This document shows positions 1-11,049 of a stretch of 64,000 nt of DNA, piece by piece. How positions within the stretch are numbered: position 1 is the first letter of the stretch; every line of letters starts with the position of its first letter. A model generated the notes under the pieces. The model was not told where the DNA came from. It ran no database searches and saw only the letters and a list, made by a program, of their open reading frames with translations. The translations under genes and the position numbers were made by a program. This DNA is from Papio anubis (Eukaryota; Chordata; Mammalia; Primates; Cercopithecidae). Where the stretch lies: contig NC_044989.1 of assembly GCF_008728515.1 (NCBI RefSeq), positions 65,590,712-65,654,711 of the forward strand. Reading direction: 5' to 3'.

Positions 1-18
1 GTGTGTGTGTGTGTGTGT
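1..18. repeat. (GT)n microsatellite
   Basis: Nine uninterrupted GT dinucleotides at the left edge of the window; the array probably extends further left. Confidence 0.95.
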
Positions 19-60
19 CGGCGGTGGGGGGTCATGTTTCCCCTGTTTCTATTACAGCTT

Positions 61-370
61 TTTTTTTTTTTTTTTTTTTTTTTTTGAGAGGAAGTCTTTC
101 TCTGTCACTCAGATAGAGTGCAATGGCGCAATCTCAGCTCACTGCAACATCCACCTCCTGGGTTCAAGCAATTCTCGTGCCTCACCCTCTCGGGTAGCTG
201 AGATTACAGGCACACGCCACCATGCCTGACTAATTTTTGTATTTTTAGTAAAGACAGGGTCTCACCATGTTGGCCAGGCTGGTCTTGAACTCCTGACCTC
301 AAGTGATCTACCCACATAGGCCTTCCAAAGTGCTGGGATTACAGGAGTGAGCCTCTGTAAAGCCTAGCCT
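61..370 (-). mobile_element. Alu, full length
   Basis: Poly-T start, then the reverse-complement Alu landmarks (ctgcaac, gggttcaagcaattct, gtatttttagta, tgctgggattacagg). Degenerate CpGs suggest an AluS. The open frame across it is an Alu translation. Confidence 0.93.
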
Positions 371-1505
371 GTTACAGCTCTTTTAGTCCCACCATTCAGT
401 GGGTCCTGAGTTCTTGTCCTGCATCCAGGAAGAATGAGGTATGCAGACAACTGTAGGGTGAACAAGGTGGAGAAGAGCTTCATTGAGCAGCAGAACAGTT
501 CTCAGGAGACCCAAAGTGGGTAGCTCCTGGCGAGGCATGGTGGCTAATGCCTGTTATCCCAATACTTTGGGAGGCTGAAATGGGAGGATCACTTGAGGGC
601 AGGAGTTCAAGACCAAAGTGGGTAGCTCCTTTACACAGGCAAGTTGTCCTGTCAAGCTTCCAGCTCTCAGTGGAGGGGAGACCCACAGTGGGTATCTCCT
701 CTCTGCAGGCAGGTCGTGCAGTAGTCTGTCTGAGTCTGGCTGAGTCTGGGGGTTTTTATGGGCTTCAGAGGGGAGGAAATGCATGCTGATTGGTCCATGG
801 GTGGCCATGGGCAGGCCCAAAAAAAACACCATAAGTTCTCACTCCAGTCAACGGAACTGATAGTGTGGCCACCAGGCTTCAGGCCATATCCAGATTGAAG
901 GTGACGCTTCACTGGTACCCGCCTTTTTCTGCCCAGGAGCCTGTCTGCCTCCTGTTGCCATCACTCTGCCATCCATGGTGCCCATGGCACCCAGGCTGTT
1001 CATGCTGAGGGGCGTCTGCAGGCCCACACCAAGCAGCCCTCAGCCCCCACTCAGCCTCCCTCCCATGCTCATTAGGTGCCCACAGTCTGAAGGGGGGCTG
1101 AGGCAGCAGGTGTGTCAGTGCTGTCCTGAGCATGTGCACACCTGGCCAGGTTGTGACAGCACCTGGGCTTGGCCTCACCTTTGCTCCAAAATTGGAGCAG
1201 GTACCAGGAGTGGGGAGAGGCCAAGCAGTGGGAGCAGACACATCCAAGACTGCAGGGGGAAGGGGTCCTTCCTGGTCCCTGAGAGTTCAGGGATACTGGA
1301 TTCCACATCTGTGACTGGGCAGCTGCAGCTGTCCCCTGAAGGGCAGGGCTCCCACCCTTCCAACTCAAAAGGGGCAGGGCTCCCATCTATTCTTGGCTCC
1401 CTGGCTCCAAGGGGCGTGCAGCCCTGTCGGCGCCTCCCTTGGCGTCATGGCAGCAGCCACTCCAGACAGGCTACCACTGCCATCATTATTATAGTTACTT
1501 AATGT
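371..1505 (-). mobile_element. ERV1-type LTR, minus strand, family uncertain
   Basis: GC-rich, non-Alu sequence. A degenerate polyadenylation region on the minus strand (complement of agcttcattgagc, near 475-490) marks the R/U5 side on the left, so U3 lies to the right. Internal short duplications (agtgggtagctcc-like motifs at about 513, 616 and 688; ggggcagggctccca at about 1342 and 1372) resemble long MER52-like LTRs, but I cannot fix the family. It is split by a short Alu fragment at 529-612. Open frames across 909-1502 come from this LTR and are not genes. Right boundary is soft. Confidence 0.6.
529..612 (+). mobile_element. Tailless 3'-truncated Alu fragment with target duplication
   Basis: Contains only the first ~84 bp of an Alu (ggcgaggcatggtggct to gttcaagac) and no poly-A. 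It is flanked by a perfect 18-bp direct repeat, CCAAAGTGGGTAGCTCCT, at 511-528 and 613-630. Confidence 0.9.
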
Positions 1506-1789
1506 TTTAAGAAGTCTGGCCATTAAGAATGCAGCTTGAGCTGGTTCAACCACCACTTTTCAAAGTGTATTTGCCCACGAAACCATTAATCTGTAGTGGT
1601 GAATGTGGTGGTGTCCCCTGTAACCCTGCAGTCCTACTTCCTACTCCCTATCCCTCTCCCTTATCCTGCTGAGTTCTTATCCTGCTCAGCTCATGGAGCA
1701 CTGAAAAATTCTTGAGAGGGCCAGTTCTGAAGAGCACACTCTGTATACCACCTTCTAAACTGCTAATGTGGATTTAAAACTGAGAAACA
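1506..1789. other. Single-copy intergenic stretch
   Basis: No repeat family or coding signal recognised. Confidence 0.5.
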
Positions 1790-2120
1790 GGCTGGGCATA
1801 GTGGCTCATGCCTGTCACCCCAGCACTTTGGGAGGCTGAGGTCAAGGCAGGCAGATCACTTGAGGTCGGGAGTTCAAGATCAGCCTGGCCAACATGGTGA
1901 AACTCCATCTCTACTAAAATGCAAAAACTAGCTGGGCTTGGTGGTTCATGCTTATAGTCCCAGCTACTGGGGTGGCTGAGTTGGGAGAATCACTTGAACC
2001 CAGGAGGTAGACGTTGCAGTAAGCCAAGATCATGCCACTGCACTCCAGCCTGGGCGATGGAGCCAGGCTCCATTTCAAAAAATAAAATAAAATAAAATAA
2101 AAATAAAAATAAAAATAAAA
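1790..2120 (+). mobile_element. Alu, full length, AAAAT-type tail
   Basis: Both monomers present, followed by a tail that has turned into an (AAAAT)n microsatellite at about 2077-2120. Confidence 0.93.
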
Positions 2121-2351
2121 TCAACAAACAGAAATATAAGGCAACTCCTCTACAAACCCCAAGAGCTAAAATACACTAAGAACATGAGGAAGTCAAGCTC
2201 TCCTGTGTTGTTTCAAACACATATCTCTTGAATTCTCTTTTAATTTACAATGGTTCCTTCTTCCTATTTTTCATGCCATTTATTTGTCAAATAAACAAGA
2301 TTTTGTGTGTGTGGATACAAGTTCATTTTAAAAAGTTTTTTATTATGAAAA
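2121..2351. other. Single-copy AT-rich stretch
   Basis: Nothing recognised between two Alus. Confidence 0.4.
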
Positions 2352-2650
2352 AAGGTGGCTCACACCTGTAATCTCAGTGCTTTAGAAGGCCAAGGTGAGA
2401 GGACTGCTTGAGACCTTGAGACTAGGAATTCCAGACCAGAGTGTGTAGACAGTGAGACCCCTGTCTCTATAAAAGTTTTTAAAAATTATCTGGTGTGGTG
2501 ATGCATGCCGATAGTCCCAGCTACTCGGGAAGCTGAGGTGGGAGGATTGCTTGAGCATAGGAGTCCAAGGCTGCAGTGAGTTATGATCATACCACTGCAC
2601 TCCATTCTGGGGATGCAGTGAGACCCTGTTTGTTAAAAAAAAAAAAAAGG
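2352..2650 (+). mobile_element. Old Alu (AluJ-like)
   Basis: Heavily diverged plus-strand dimer ending in a 15-bp A run at about 2635-2648. Confidence 0.88.
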
Positions 2651-2732
2651 CTTTTTATATGAAAAAGTCATACATAGACATAAATTGAGAGAATGAAGTA
2701 ATGTGTCGCCATTTACCCACAACCCAGCCTTT

Positions 2733-2813
2733 CTTTTTTTTTTAGAGAGACAGGGTCTCACTCTGTTGCTCAGACTGGAGTGCAGTGGCACAATCACAGC
2801 TCACTGCAACCTG
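2733..2813 (-). mobile_element. Truncated Alu fragment
   Basis: Poly-T plus the first ~70 bp of the minus-strand right monomer, stopping at ctgcaacctggg. Confidence 0.85.
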
Positions 2814-3327
2814 GGCCCACACACAACTTTAACAATTATCAACTCATGGTCAATCTACTTTCATTTACGTCCCCACCTGTTTCCCTTTATCCATACATAT
2901 CTTTGCGTGTCTCTCTATAAGATAAATACCCTTTTTTCTAAATATAACACAATATTTTTATCATACTTTAATAGTATCTCCAAAATCAGGCACCCATTGT
3001 GCTCAATTCAAGAGATGCAGACACAATCCACAGCTGTTCAGCAGGCTACGGTAAACTACACTTTTGTATCAGAAGTGCTTGTCCCTACTTCTCTCCCAGA
3101 AAAAGTGTAAGTATGTTTGCTTCAGGCACCTTCCATCTGCTGAGAGCACCCTTGTTCATTCTCAGCTTTGGTCTTTGTAATCAAATGATTCAGGAGGGAA
3201 GACTAATGTTGGGGGTGGGAGGAGAGAGAGAGAGAGGACATTCAGGTAGTGTGGTCCTCCACAACCCTGAGACCCACTCCTAAATGTGTCAGCCTTCCCC
3301 ATCTCTTACCCTCTTGCTTCTAGTTGT
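2814..3327. other. Unassigned stretch
   Basis: AT-rich left part, then a GAGA run near 3220-3238. It may be a decayed transposon, but no family is recognisable and no gene is visible. Confidence 0.4.
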
Positions 3328-3640
3328 ATTTTTGTTTGTTTGTTTGTTGTTGTTTTTTCAGATGGAGTCCCGCTGTGTCACCCAGGTTGGAGTGCAGTGG
3401 CACAATCTCGGCTCACTGCAACCTCTGTCCCCAGGTTCAAGTGATTCTTTTGCCTCAGCCTCTAGAGTAGCTGGGATTACAGACTCACATCACCATGCCT
3501 AGCTAATTTTTTTGTATTTTTAGTAGAGATGGGGTTTCACCATGTTGGCCAGGCTGGTCTCAAATTCCTGTCCTCAGGTGATCTGCCCACACTCGCCTCC
3601 CAAAGTGCCGGATTACAGGCATGAGCCACCATGCCCAGCC
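3328..3640 (-). mobile_element. Alu, full length
   Basis: Starts with a (TTTG)n-like decayed tail at 3328-3358 and ends at the 5' monomer near 3640, where a younger Alu inserted directly beside it. Confidence 0.92.
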
Positions 3641-3654
3641 TACTTGTATGTTTT

Positions 3655-3954
3655 TTTTTTTTTTTTTTTTTTGAGACAGAGTGTCGCTCTGTCACCCAGG
3701 CTGGAGTGCAGTGGCCAGATCTCAGCTCACTGCAAGCTCCGCCTCCCGGGTTCACGCCATTCTCCTGCCTCAGCCTCCCGAGTAGCTGGGACTACAGGCG
3801 CCTGCCACCTCGCCCGGCTAGTTTTTTGTATTTTTTAGTAGAGACGGGGTTTCACCGTGTTAGCCAGGATGGTCTCGATCTCCTGACCTCGTGATCCGCC
3901 CGCCTCGGCCTCCCAAAGTGCTGGGATTACAGGCTTGAGCCACCGCGCCCGGCC
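3655..3954 (-). mobile_element. Young AluYRa-type element
   Basis: Near-consensus minus-strand AluY with GGCTTGAGCC and the GTGGCCAGATCTC form of the monkey-specific diagnostic site. Flanked by a perfect target duplication TACTTGTATGTTTT (3641-3654 and 3955-3968). Confidence 0.95.
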
Positions 3955-3968
3955 TACTTGTATGTTTT

Positions 3969-4141
3969 AAAGTGATTCAAGCATCTTTATTTTATGTGTG
4001 AGCCATTCTGTACTATGATCTAGCCTAGGATAGCATGCCTGGGAGAATGCTTGAAAGTCACCATTGCATCAACTTCATTTCCCATATTCTAGATGAAAAT
4101 CCAGGCAATCTGACTCCACAGCCCATTATCTTAAGAATTAT
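3969..4141. other. Single-copy stretch
   Basis: No recognised repeat or coding sequence. Confidence 0.4.
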
Positions 4142-4487
4142 GTGATATAGTTTGGTCGTGTCCCCACCCAACTCTCATCTTGAATTCCTACTGTTGTGGG
4201 AGGAACCCAGGAGGAGGTAATTGAATCACTGGGGCAGGTCTTTCCCATGCTGTTCTCATGACAGTGAATAAGTCTCATGAGATCTGATGATTATATAAAA
4301 ACAGGAGTTTCCCTGAACAAGCACTCTTCTCTTGTCTGCCACCACATGAGACATGCCTTTCACCTTCTGCCGTGATTGTGAGGCTTCCCCAGCCACGTGG
4401 AACTGTAAGTCCAATAAACCTCTTTCTTTTGTAAGTTACCCAGTCTCTGGTATGTCTTCATCAGCAGCGTGAAAACGGACTAATATA
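4142..4487 (+). mobile_element. MaLR LTR (THE1/MST type), first copy
   Basis: Begins TGATATAGTTTGG and ends at gacggactaatatag, with the family landmarks ggaggtaattgaatcac, catgagatctgatgat, a TATA-like attatataaaaac and the poly-A signal in ccaataaacctctttc. This is an ERVL-MaLR LTR. Confidence 0.92.
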
Positions 4488-4740
4488 GTAAATTGGTACC
4501 AGCAGAGTGGGGTGCTGCTGAAAAGATACTCGAAAATGTGGAAGCAACTTTGGAACTGGGTAGCAGGAAGAGATGGGAACAGTTCAGAGGGCTCAGAAGA
4601 AGACAGGAAAATGTGGGAAAGTTTGGAATTCCCTAGAGATTTGTTGAATGGCTTTGACCAAAATGCTGATAATGATATGAAGGATGAAATTTGGGCTGAG
4701 ATGGTCTCACATGGAGATGAAGAACTTGTTGGCAACTGGA
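4488..4740 (+). mobile_element. MaLR internal sequence, first copy (gag-like remnant)
   Basis: Starts right after the LTR with the conserved aaattggtaccagcagag junction. It carries about 250 bp of the non-autonomous MaLR internal region, still partly open (residues such as SKMWKQLWNW and DLLNGFDQNADNDM). It breaks off exactly where the second LTR begins. Decayed and not functional. Confidence 0.85.
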
Positions 4741-5397
4741 GTGATATGGTTTGGCTGTGTCCCCATTCATATCTCAACTTGAATTCTATCTCCCAGAGTT
4801 CTCACGTGTTGTGGGAGGGACCCAGGGGGAGGTAATTGAATCATGGGGGCCGGTCTTTCCTGTGCTATTCTCGTGATAGTGAACAAGTCTCATAAGATCT
4901 GATGGGTTTATTGGGGTTTCTGCTTTTGCTTTATCTTAATTTTCTCTTGCTGCCATGACATAAGAAGTGCCTTTCACCTCCGGCCATGATTCTGAGGCCT
5001 CCCCAGCCACATGGAACTGGAAGTCCAGTTCGACCTTTTTTTTTTTTTTTTGAGACAAAGTCTTGCTCTGTCACCCAGGCTGGAGTGCCGTGGCACAATC
5101 TTGGATCACTGCAACCTCCGCCTCCTGGGTTCAAGCAATTCTCCTGCCTCAGCCTCCCGAGTAGCGGGAATTACAGGCTCACATCACCATGCCCGGCTAA
5201 TTTTTGTATTTTTAGTAGAGACGGGGTTTCACTGTGTTGGCCAGGCTGGTCTTGAACTCCTGATCTCGTGATCCACCCACCTCAGCCTTCCAAAGTGCTG
5301 GGATTACAGGCATGAGCCACGCGCCCAGCCCAATTAAACCTTTTTTTGTTCCCAGTTTCACGTATGTCTTTATCAGCAGTGTGAAAACAAACTAATA
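4741..5397 (+). mobile_element. MaLR LTR (THE1/MST type), second copy, split by Alu
   Basis: Starts gtgatatggtttggctg and ends aacaaactaatacaa, same orientation as the first copy. Interrupted by a minus-strand Alu at about 5037-5331. A small extra segment around 4916-4955 is not in the first LTR. Confidence 0.9.
5037..5331 (-). mobile_element. Alu, full length, inside LTR
   Basis: Poly-T at 5037-5051 and a complete minus-strand dimer; LTR sequence resumes at caattaaacc. Confidence 0.93.
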
Positions 5398-6790
5398 CAA
5401 TAAATTGGTGCCAGTAGCGTGGGGCATTGCTGAAAAGATACCCAAAACTGTGGAAGTGACTTTGGAATTGGATAACAGACAGAGGTTGGAACAGTTTGGA
5501 GGGCTCAGAAGAAGACAGGAAAATGTGGGAAAGTTGGAACCTCCTAGAGATTTGTTTAATGGCTTTGACAAAAATGCTGATAATGATATGAACAATACGG
5601 TCCAGGCTGAGGTGGTCTCAGATGGAGATGAGGAACTTCGGAAGTGGAGCAAAGGTGACTTTTGAACTTGAGAGAGATAATTTAGTGTATCTAGAGGAAG
5701 AAATTTCTAAGCAGCAAAGCATTCAAGAGATGACTTGGGTGCTGTTAAAGGCATTCCATTTTAAAAGGGAACCAGAGCAAAGAAGTTTGGAAAATTTGCA
5801 GCCTGACAATGCAATAGAAAAGAGAATCCCAGCCGGGCGTGGTGGCTCACACCTGTAATTCCAGCATTTTGGGAGGCCAAGGTGGGTGGATCACCTGAGG
5901 TTGGGAGATTGAGACCAGCCTGATCAACATGGAGAAATCCCATCTCTACTAAAAATACAAAATTAGCTGGGTGTGGTGACACATGCCTGTAATCCCAGTT
6001 ACTGGGGAAGCTGAGGTAGAAGAATCGCTTGAACCCAGGCGGCGGAGATTGCAGTGAGCTGAGATGGTGCCATTGCACTTCAGCCTGGGAAACAAGAGTG
6101 AAACTCCATCTCAAAAAAAAAAAAAAAGAAAAAAAGAAAAACAAGAAGAGAATCCCATTTTCTGAGGAGAAATTCAAGCCTGCTGCAGCAATTTGCCTAG
6201 GTATTGAGGTGCCAAATGTTAATCATGAAGACAATGGATAAAATGTCTCCAGGGCCTGTCAGAGACCTTTGTGGCAGCCCCTCTCATCACAGGCCCAGAG
6301 ATTTAGGAGGAAAAAATGGTTTTGTGGGCCAGGCCCAGGGTCCCCATGCTGTGTGCAGCCTAGGGACTTGGTGCCCTGCGTCCCAGCCACTTTAGCTGTG
6401 ACTAAAAGGGGCCAAGGTCCAGTTCAGTCTGTTGCTTCAGAGGGTGGAAGCCCCCCGAGCCTTGGCAGATTCCATGTGGTGTTGAGGCTGTGGGCACACA
6501 GAAGTCAAGAATTGAAGTCTGGGAAGCTGTGCCTAGATTTCAAAGGATGTAAGGCGAACAGCTGGATGCCCACACAGAAGTTTGCTTCATCATGGTGGGG
6601 GGTCCTCATGGAGAACCTCTGCTAGGGCAGTGCAGAAGGGGAATGAGGGGTTGGAGCCCCCACACAGAGTCCCTACTGGGGCACTGCCTAGTGGAGCTGT
6701 GAGAAGGTCACCGTCCTCCAGACCCCAGAATGGTAGATCCACTGACAGCTTGCACGGTGCGCAAGAGAAGGAAAGGGCACTTTCTATAAA
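5398..6790 (+). mobile_element. MaLR internal sequence, second copy
   Basis: Begins with the same post-LTR junction as the first copy (taaattggtgccagtagcg) and repeats its first ~250 bp (NGFDKNADNDMNNT), then continues about 1.1 kb further into the MaLR internal region. Many stops. Interrupted by an Alu at 5832-6146. No 3' LTR is found downstream. Confidence 0.8.
5832..6146 (+). mobile_element. Alu, full length
   Basis: Inserted in MaLR internal sequence, with flanking AAGAGAATCCCA repeats at about 5820-5831 and just after the A-rich tail (about 6150). Confidence 0.93.
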
Positions 6791-7825
6791 GCCGGGTAGG
6801 AAGATGAGTGTTACGACCATACAAGTAGTCACAAGGAACCTGGGGAAAACAAGGCATTCTAAGTGTGGTAGGATGAGATACAACATACGTCGAATGGATC
6901 GATTAGAATTTTTGTTAAAGGTAGTTTGTTGAAAAATCCTACAAATAATTATGAACTCAGTAACAATTAACACATTTAACAATTAGATTGTAGTTTCTAA
7001 ATAAAATTTCTTACTAAAAGGAACCAAACTTCTTGGAGAAATGGCTAACTGAAAGTCTGAAACAGGAAATATGCAAGATGAGCTGTGGACCATCTTATTC
7101 TACTAGAAAGCAAGGAAGCCATCAGAGATTCAGGGTCCTGTCAACATGACTCAGAGAAATTTGGAGACATTCTCACCAGCCAGAGTTGCGACATTTTAAG
7201 CCTCAATAAGAATAATAGTTGCAATTAATGAAAGCACATTAAATAGGTGTAAATATTAAGTCCAAAATTCTACTTTAAAAATCTCATTGATCATTTTTGG
7301 AGAATGCTAGAAAACCAACTCATTATTTTGAAAATTAAATAAAAGGAAGGAATCAAACACTTCTGAAAAGTCAACTATGGGTACAAGAGAAAACTGTGTA
7401 GTTTTTTTAATGAAAACTGGAAGGCTGGACCTCATTACTTTGCATCCTTGAACATTAATTAGGATACAGACCATTCTGTCCTATGCTGTTAATAGTTTAT
7501 TGAATTCTATAAAATACTGGAATAGGGAAGAATGCTTTTATTGTACTTTTAACAAATTTTTCCTGCAGATTCATCACCTCAGGTAGCCATGCAATAACTG
7601 TTAATAGATTATGACAAAGATAGAGAAAGAGGCCTCATCGTAAACAAACAAAGTGTTTTAGTCTGTTCTAATAGATTGCAACCCATTAATCATTTGTGTT
7701 AGCTTTCCAGGGAAACCTCCATTTAAATATGGATTTATCTGCTTCACAAGTTTCATTAAGGGTCATTATTCCTATATATTTATGTTAATAATTGCAGGAG
7801 AGAAAAATATTACAGCAAGAGATTT
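6791..7825. other. Unassigned AT-rich intergenic stretch
   Basis: About 1 kb without a family I can name and without a plausible ORF. It may contain an ancient transposon around 7200-7420. Confidence 0.4.
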
Positions 7826-8140
7826 TTTCTTTTTCTTTTTTTTCCTTTTTTGTTTTTGAGATGGAGTTTCGCTCTTGTTGCCCATGCTGGAGTGCAATAG
7901 TGCCATCTCGGCTCACCGCAACCTCTGCCTCCCAGGCTCAAGCGGTTCTTCTGCCTCAGCCTCCTGAGTAGTTGGGATTACAGGCATGTGCCACCACGCC
8001 CGGCTTATTTGGTATTTTTAGTAGAAATGGGGTTTCTCCATGTTGGTCAGGCTGGTCTCCAACTCCCGACCTCAGGTGATCCGCCCACCTTGGCCTCCCA
8101 AAGTGCTGGGATTATAGGCATGAGCCACCACTCCCAGCAA
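7826..8140 (-). mobile_element. Alu, full length
   Basis: T/C-rich decayed tail at 7826-7856 followed by a complete minus-strand dimer. Confidence 0.93.
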
Positions 8141-8149
8141 TACACTCTT

Positions 8150-8300
8150 TATAACCTCACTACAACCACCTCAGATAGGCGTTATTATTCACACTTTAAG
8201 GGTGGAGAAACTGAAGCTCAGGGAAGTTAGGTAACTTGTGCCAGGTCACACAGCAAGTTAAGTACTGGAGTTGGGTTTGGAAACTGAACAGTCTGTGATA
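8150..8300 (+). mobile_element. MIR
   Basis: Core-SINE landmarks gagaaactgaagctcaggga, gtaacttg.gccaggtcacac and cagcaagttaagtactgga match the ancient mammalian MIR. Confidence 0.85.
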
Positions 8301-8342
8301 AGACAGAAGATTTACATACTAATTAAGATGCACAGATGGGTA

Positions 8343-8545
8343 GGTTAGAGATTTTGGCATTAGTCCTTACTCTTATATTTTAGCCAACTTTCTTTGTGAC
8401 TCATTTTTTTTTACCTGTCAAATGGGAAAATAGCACTTATCTATTGTATAACCTATTTTTACCTATCTTTATTATTACAATAGATGTTAAAGTACTTTGA
8501 AAAGACAAATACTATACAAACGTAAAGTGCTACTACGATTATTTT
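8343..8545 (+). mobile_element. Probable MIR (3' part)
   Basis: Pattern gtgactca-(T)-acctgtcaaatgggaaaatagca followed by gtaaagtgcta fits the MIR 3' half; more diverged than its neighbour. Confidence 0.5.
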
Positions 8546-8624
8546 TCTAAATAACAGAGAGCATTACACCTGTCTCCTGTCTTGGTTGGATCAAGGTCTA
8601 GACTGACATTCTAATTCAACAAAT

Positions 8625-8690
8625 CTTTCTTTCCTTCCTTCCTTCCTTCCTTCCTTCCTTCCTTCCTTCCTTCCTTCCTTCCTTCTTTTC
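8625..8690. repeat. (TTCC)n microsatellite
   Basis: About 14 TTCC units immediately left of an old minus-strand Alu; probably grown from that Alu's poly-T tail. Confidence 0.95.
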
Positions 8691-8704
8691 TTTTCTCTCT
8701 CTTT

Positions 8705-9303
8705 CTTAAGACAGGGTCTCACTCTGTTACCCAGGCTGGCTGGAATGCAGTGGCACAATCTCAGCTCACTGCAGGCTCAACAACTCAGGTTCCAGCTATC
8801 TTCCCACCTCAGCTTCCCGAGTAGCTGGGGGTCAAAGGTGCACCGCACCCAGATAATTTTTTTTTTTTGAGGTGGAGTCTCACTCTGGAGGCTCTGTCAC
8901 CCTGGCTGGAGTGTAGTGGCACGATCTCTGCTCACTGCAACCTCCACCTCCTGGGTTTAAGCGATTCTTCCTTCTCAGCCTCCTGAGTAGCTGGGACTAC
9001 AGGCGAGCACCACCACGCCCGGCTAATTTTTGCATTTTTGGTACAGACGGGGTTTCACCATATTGGCCAGGCTGGTCTAGAACTCCTGACCCTGTGATCC
9101 ACCCGCCTCAGCCTCCCAACATGCTGGGATTACAGGCGTGAGCCACCACACCTGGCCATACCCGGCTAATTTTTTCAATTTTTCGTAGAGGCGATGTTTC
9201 GCCGTGTTGCTCAGGCTGGTCTCAAACTCCTGGGGTCAAGCTATGTGCGCACCTCAGCCTCCCAAAGTGCTGGGATTATAGGCATGAGCCATCACGCCTG
9301 GCC
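8705..9303 (-). mobile_element. Old Alu split by a younger Alu
   Basis: Right monomer at 8705-8858 and left monomer at about 9159-9303, separated by a complete insertion. The caccc(a)g-taattttt linker occurs on both sides of the insertion. Confidence 0.88.
8859..9158 (-). mobile_element. Alu nested in Alu
   Basis: Complete minus-strand dimer inserted in the T-rich linker of the older element. Its right monomer has a small internal duplication (ctctggaggctctg). Confidence 0.9.
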
Positions 9304-9651
9304 AAGAAACACTTCTTAAGTGTCTTCTATGAACCTAGCAAGTACTTGGCACTGCCTCTGTTGAGTGCACAGCCCCAAGTGAAAGACAAACATTAAATAA
9401 GAAATTATACAAATATGATAAAGTTTTACATTGTGTCTTGAAGCAATAAACACCTTGTTAGGAAAGAGAATGAGAGAGTGGATTTGGAGGAAACGACTTT
9501 TCTCCAGTGGGGGAGGGAAGAGTGGAAAACATGGAGAGGGGAGTGCTGTGCCTGAGTCATGGTGGGAGATACCAGCCCAAGGCTGGGTCATTCAAGGCCT
9601 TGGGGGCCCTGTATTGGGTTTTGTACTTTATCCCAAGTGCAAAAGAAAATT
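9304..9651 (-). mobile_element. Probable L2 fragment
   Basis: Reads like the reverse of an L2: ctagcaagtacttggcactgcc, then ggtcattcaaggccttgggg and actttatcccaagtgca. Sequence after the following Alu (to about 10010) may continue it. Confidence 0.55.
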
Positions 9652-9938
9652 CTTCCCCCCCCCCCGCTCTTGTTGCCCAGGCTGGAATGCTGCGGGGGCG
9701 CAATCTCGGCTCACTGCAACCTCTGCCTCCTGGGCTCAAGTGATTCTCCTGCCTCAGCCTCCCAAGTAGCTGGGATTGCAGGCGCCTGCCACCACACCCA
9801 GCTAGTTTTTGTATTTTTAGTGGAGACGGGGTTCACCATGTTGGCCAGACTGGTCTGGAACCCCTGACCTCAAATGATCCGCCCACCTCGGCTTCCCAAA
9901 GTGCTGGGATTACAGGCGTGAGCCACCACATTCGGTCA
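9652..9938 (-). mobile_element. Alu with poly-C in place of poly-T
   Basis: Complete minus-strand dimer, but the tail position is an 11-12 bp C run (9655-9665) instead of T. Confidence 0.9.
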
Positions 9939-10619
9939 GAAAATCCTTAAGGAGTTAAAAGCTGAGGCCTAGGATGGTCAAAGAGTTGGAGGTGTTTGCA
10001 AAAGTGATTTCATTGATGGCCCGTGATGTCTGGGCTGAAAAGGGGAGAGTGAAGAGAGGAGGCGACTGCAGGATGGAGAGAAAGCAGCAGGTCTTGGACT
10101 GAAGGGCTTGGTAAGGTGAAAGGAGTGTTGCTGCGGGGATTACTTGAGAGCATGGAAGGAGAGGAGAGGGTGTTTGAATGAGTGAGGAAGGCTGTGAAGT
10201 TTCTGGTCCATGTTGTGATCACGGGAGTGGGTGGCGGTAACAGCGCAGAAGGAAATGTAGCTGGGAATGTGAAGTGAGAAAGCTAAAAGGCCAGAAGAGC
10301 TTGATGGAACCAGAGAGCAAGTTGCAATTCACGGGAGGCTCAAGCTTCTGGGTTTTGTACAGGGCTGACCCCTGCTGGTAAATTCTGGTAGAAGCCTGGG
10401 AAGCCAAGCTGCTCGCTTAGGAGAACCCTGAGAAGGGTGGTGAGAACAGCCGTCACAGGCAGCAAAGGAAGAGGGCTGTTTTTACTTAGACATAACATTT
10501 TCACTTTTGAAATGTCTCTGCCAGTTTTAGGCTCAGAATGTCCTCACAACTAAAGCATTCTTTGTAAATAATCTCCAACTCATGTTATCAAATGATGATA
10601 ATGCAATGTATGAATAATT
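9939..10619. other. Single-copy or decayed L2 stretch
   Basis: Purine-rich sequence at 10030-10200; no gene. The left part may be L2 remnant. Confidence 0.4.
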
Positions 10620-10739
10620 GGGAGAAAAATTTCTCCGTGAATTGTCTTTTCACTTTCTTAGTGAAGTATAACATGTATGTAATAAAATGCAGACATCTCA
10701 ACTGTAGAACTAGATGAAATTGTAAAAATGTATAAGCCC

Positions 10740-11049
10740 GGCCGGGCGCGGTGGCTCAAGCCTGTAATCCCAGCACTTTGGGAGGCCGAGACGGGCGGAT
10801 CACGAGGTCAGGAGATCGAGACCATCCTGGCTAACACGGTGAAACCCCGTCTCTACTAAAAAAATACAAAAAATTAGCCGGGCGTGGTGGCGGGCACCTG
10901 TGGTCCCAGCTACTCCGGAGGCTGAGGCAGGAGAATGGCGTGAACCCGGGAGGCGGAGCTTGCAGTGAGCCGAGATCGCGCCACTGCACTCCAACCTGGG
11001 TGACAGAGTGAGACTCCTTCTAAAAAACAAACAAACAAACAAACAAAAT
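10740..11049 (+). mobile_element. Young AluY with CAAGCC variant
   Basis: Near-consensus; (AAAC)n tail at 11028-11048. Perfect 12-bp target duplication ATGTATAAGCCC at 10728-10739 and 11050-11061. Confidence 0.95.

Noticed and set aside
909..1502. Overlapping 112- and 175-codon frames on both strands
   Set aside because: GC-rich LTR sequence; no viral or cellular domain recognised.
4512..5858. Open frames of 107, 86 and 78 codons
   Set aside because: They are gag-like MaLR internal sequence, truncated and decayed; annotated as mobile element, not genes.
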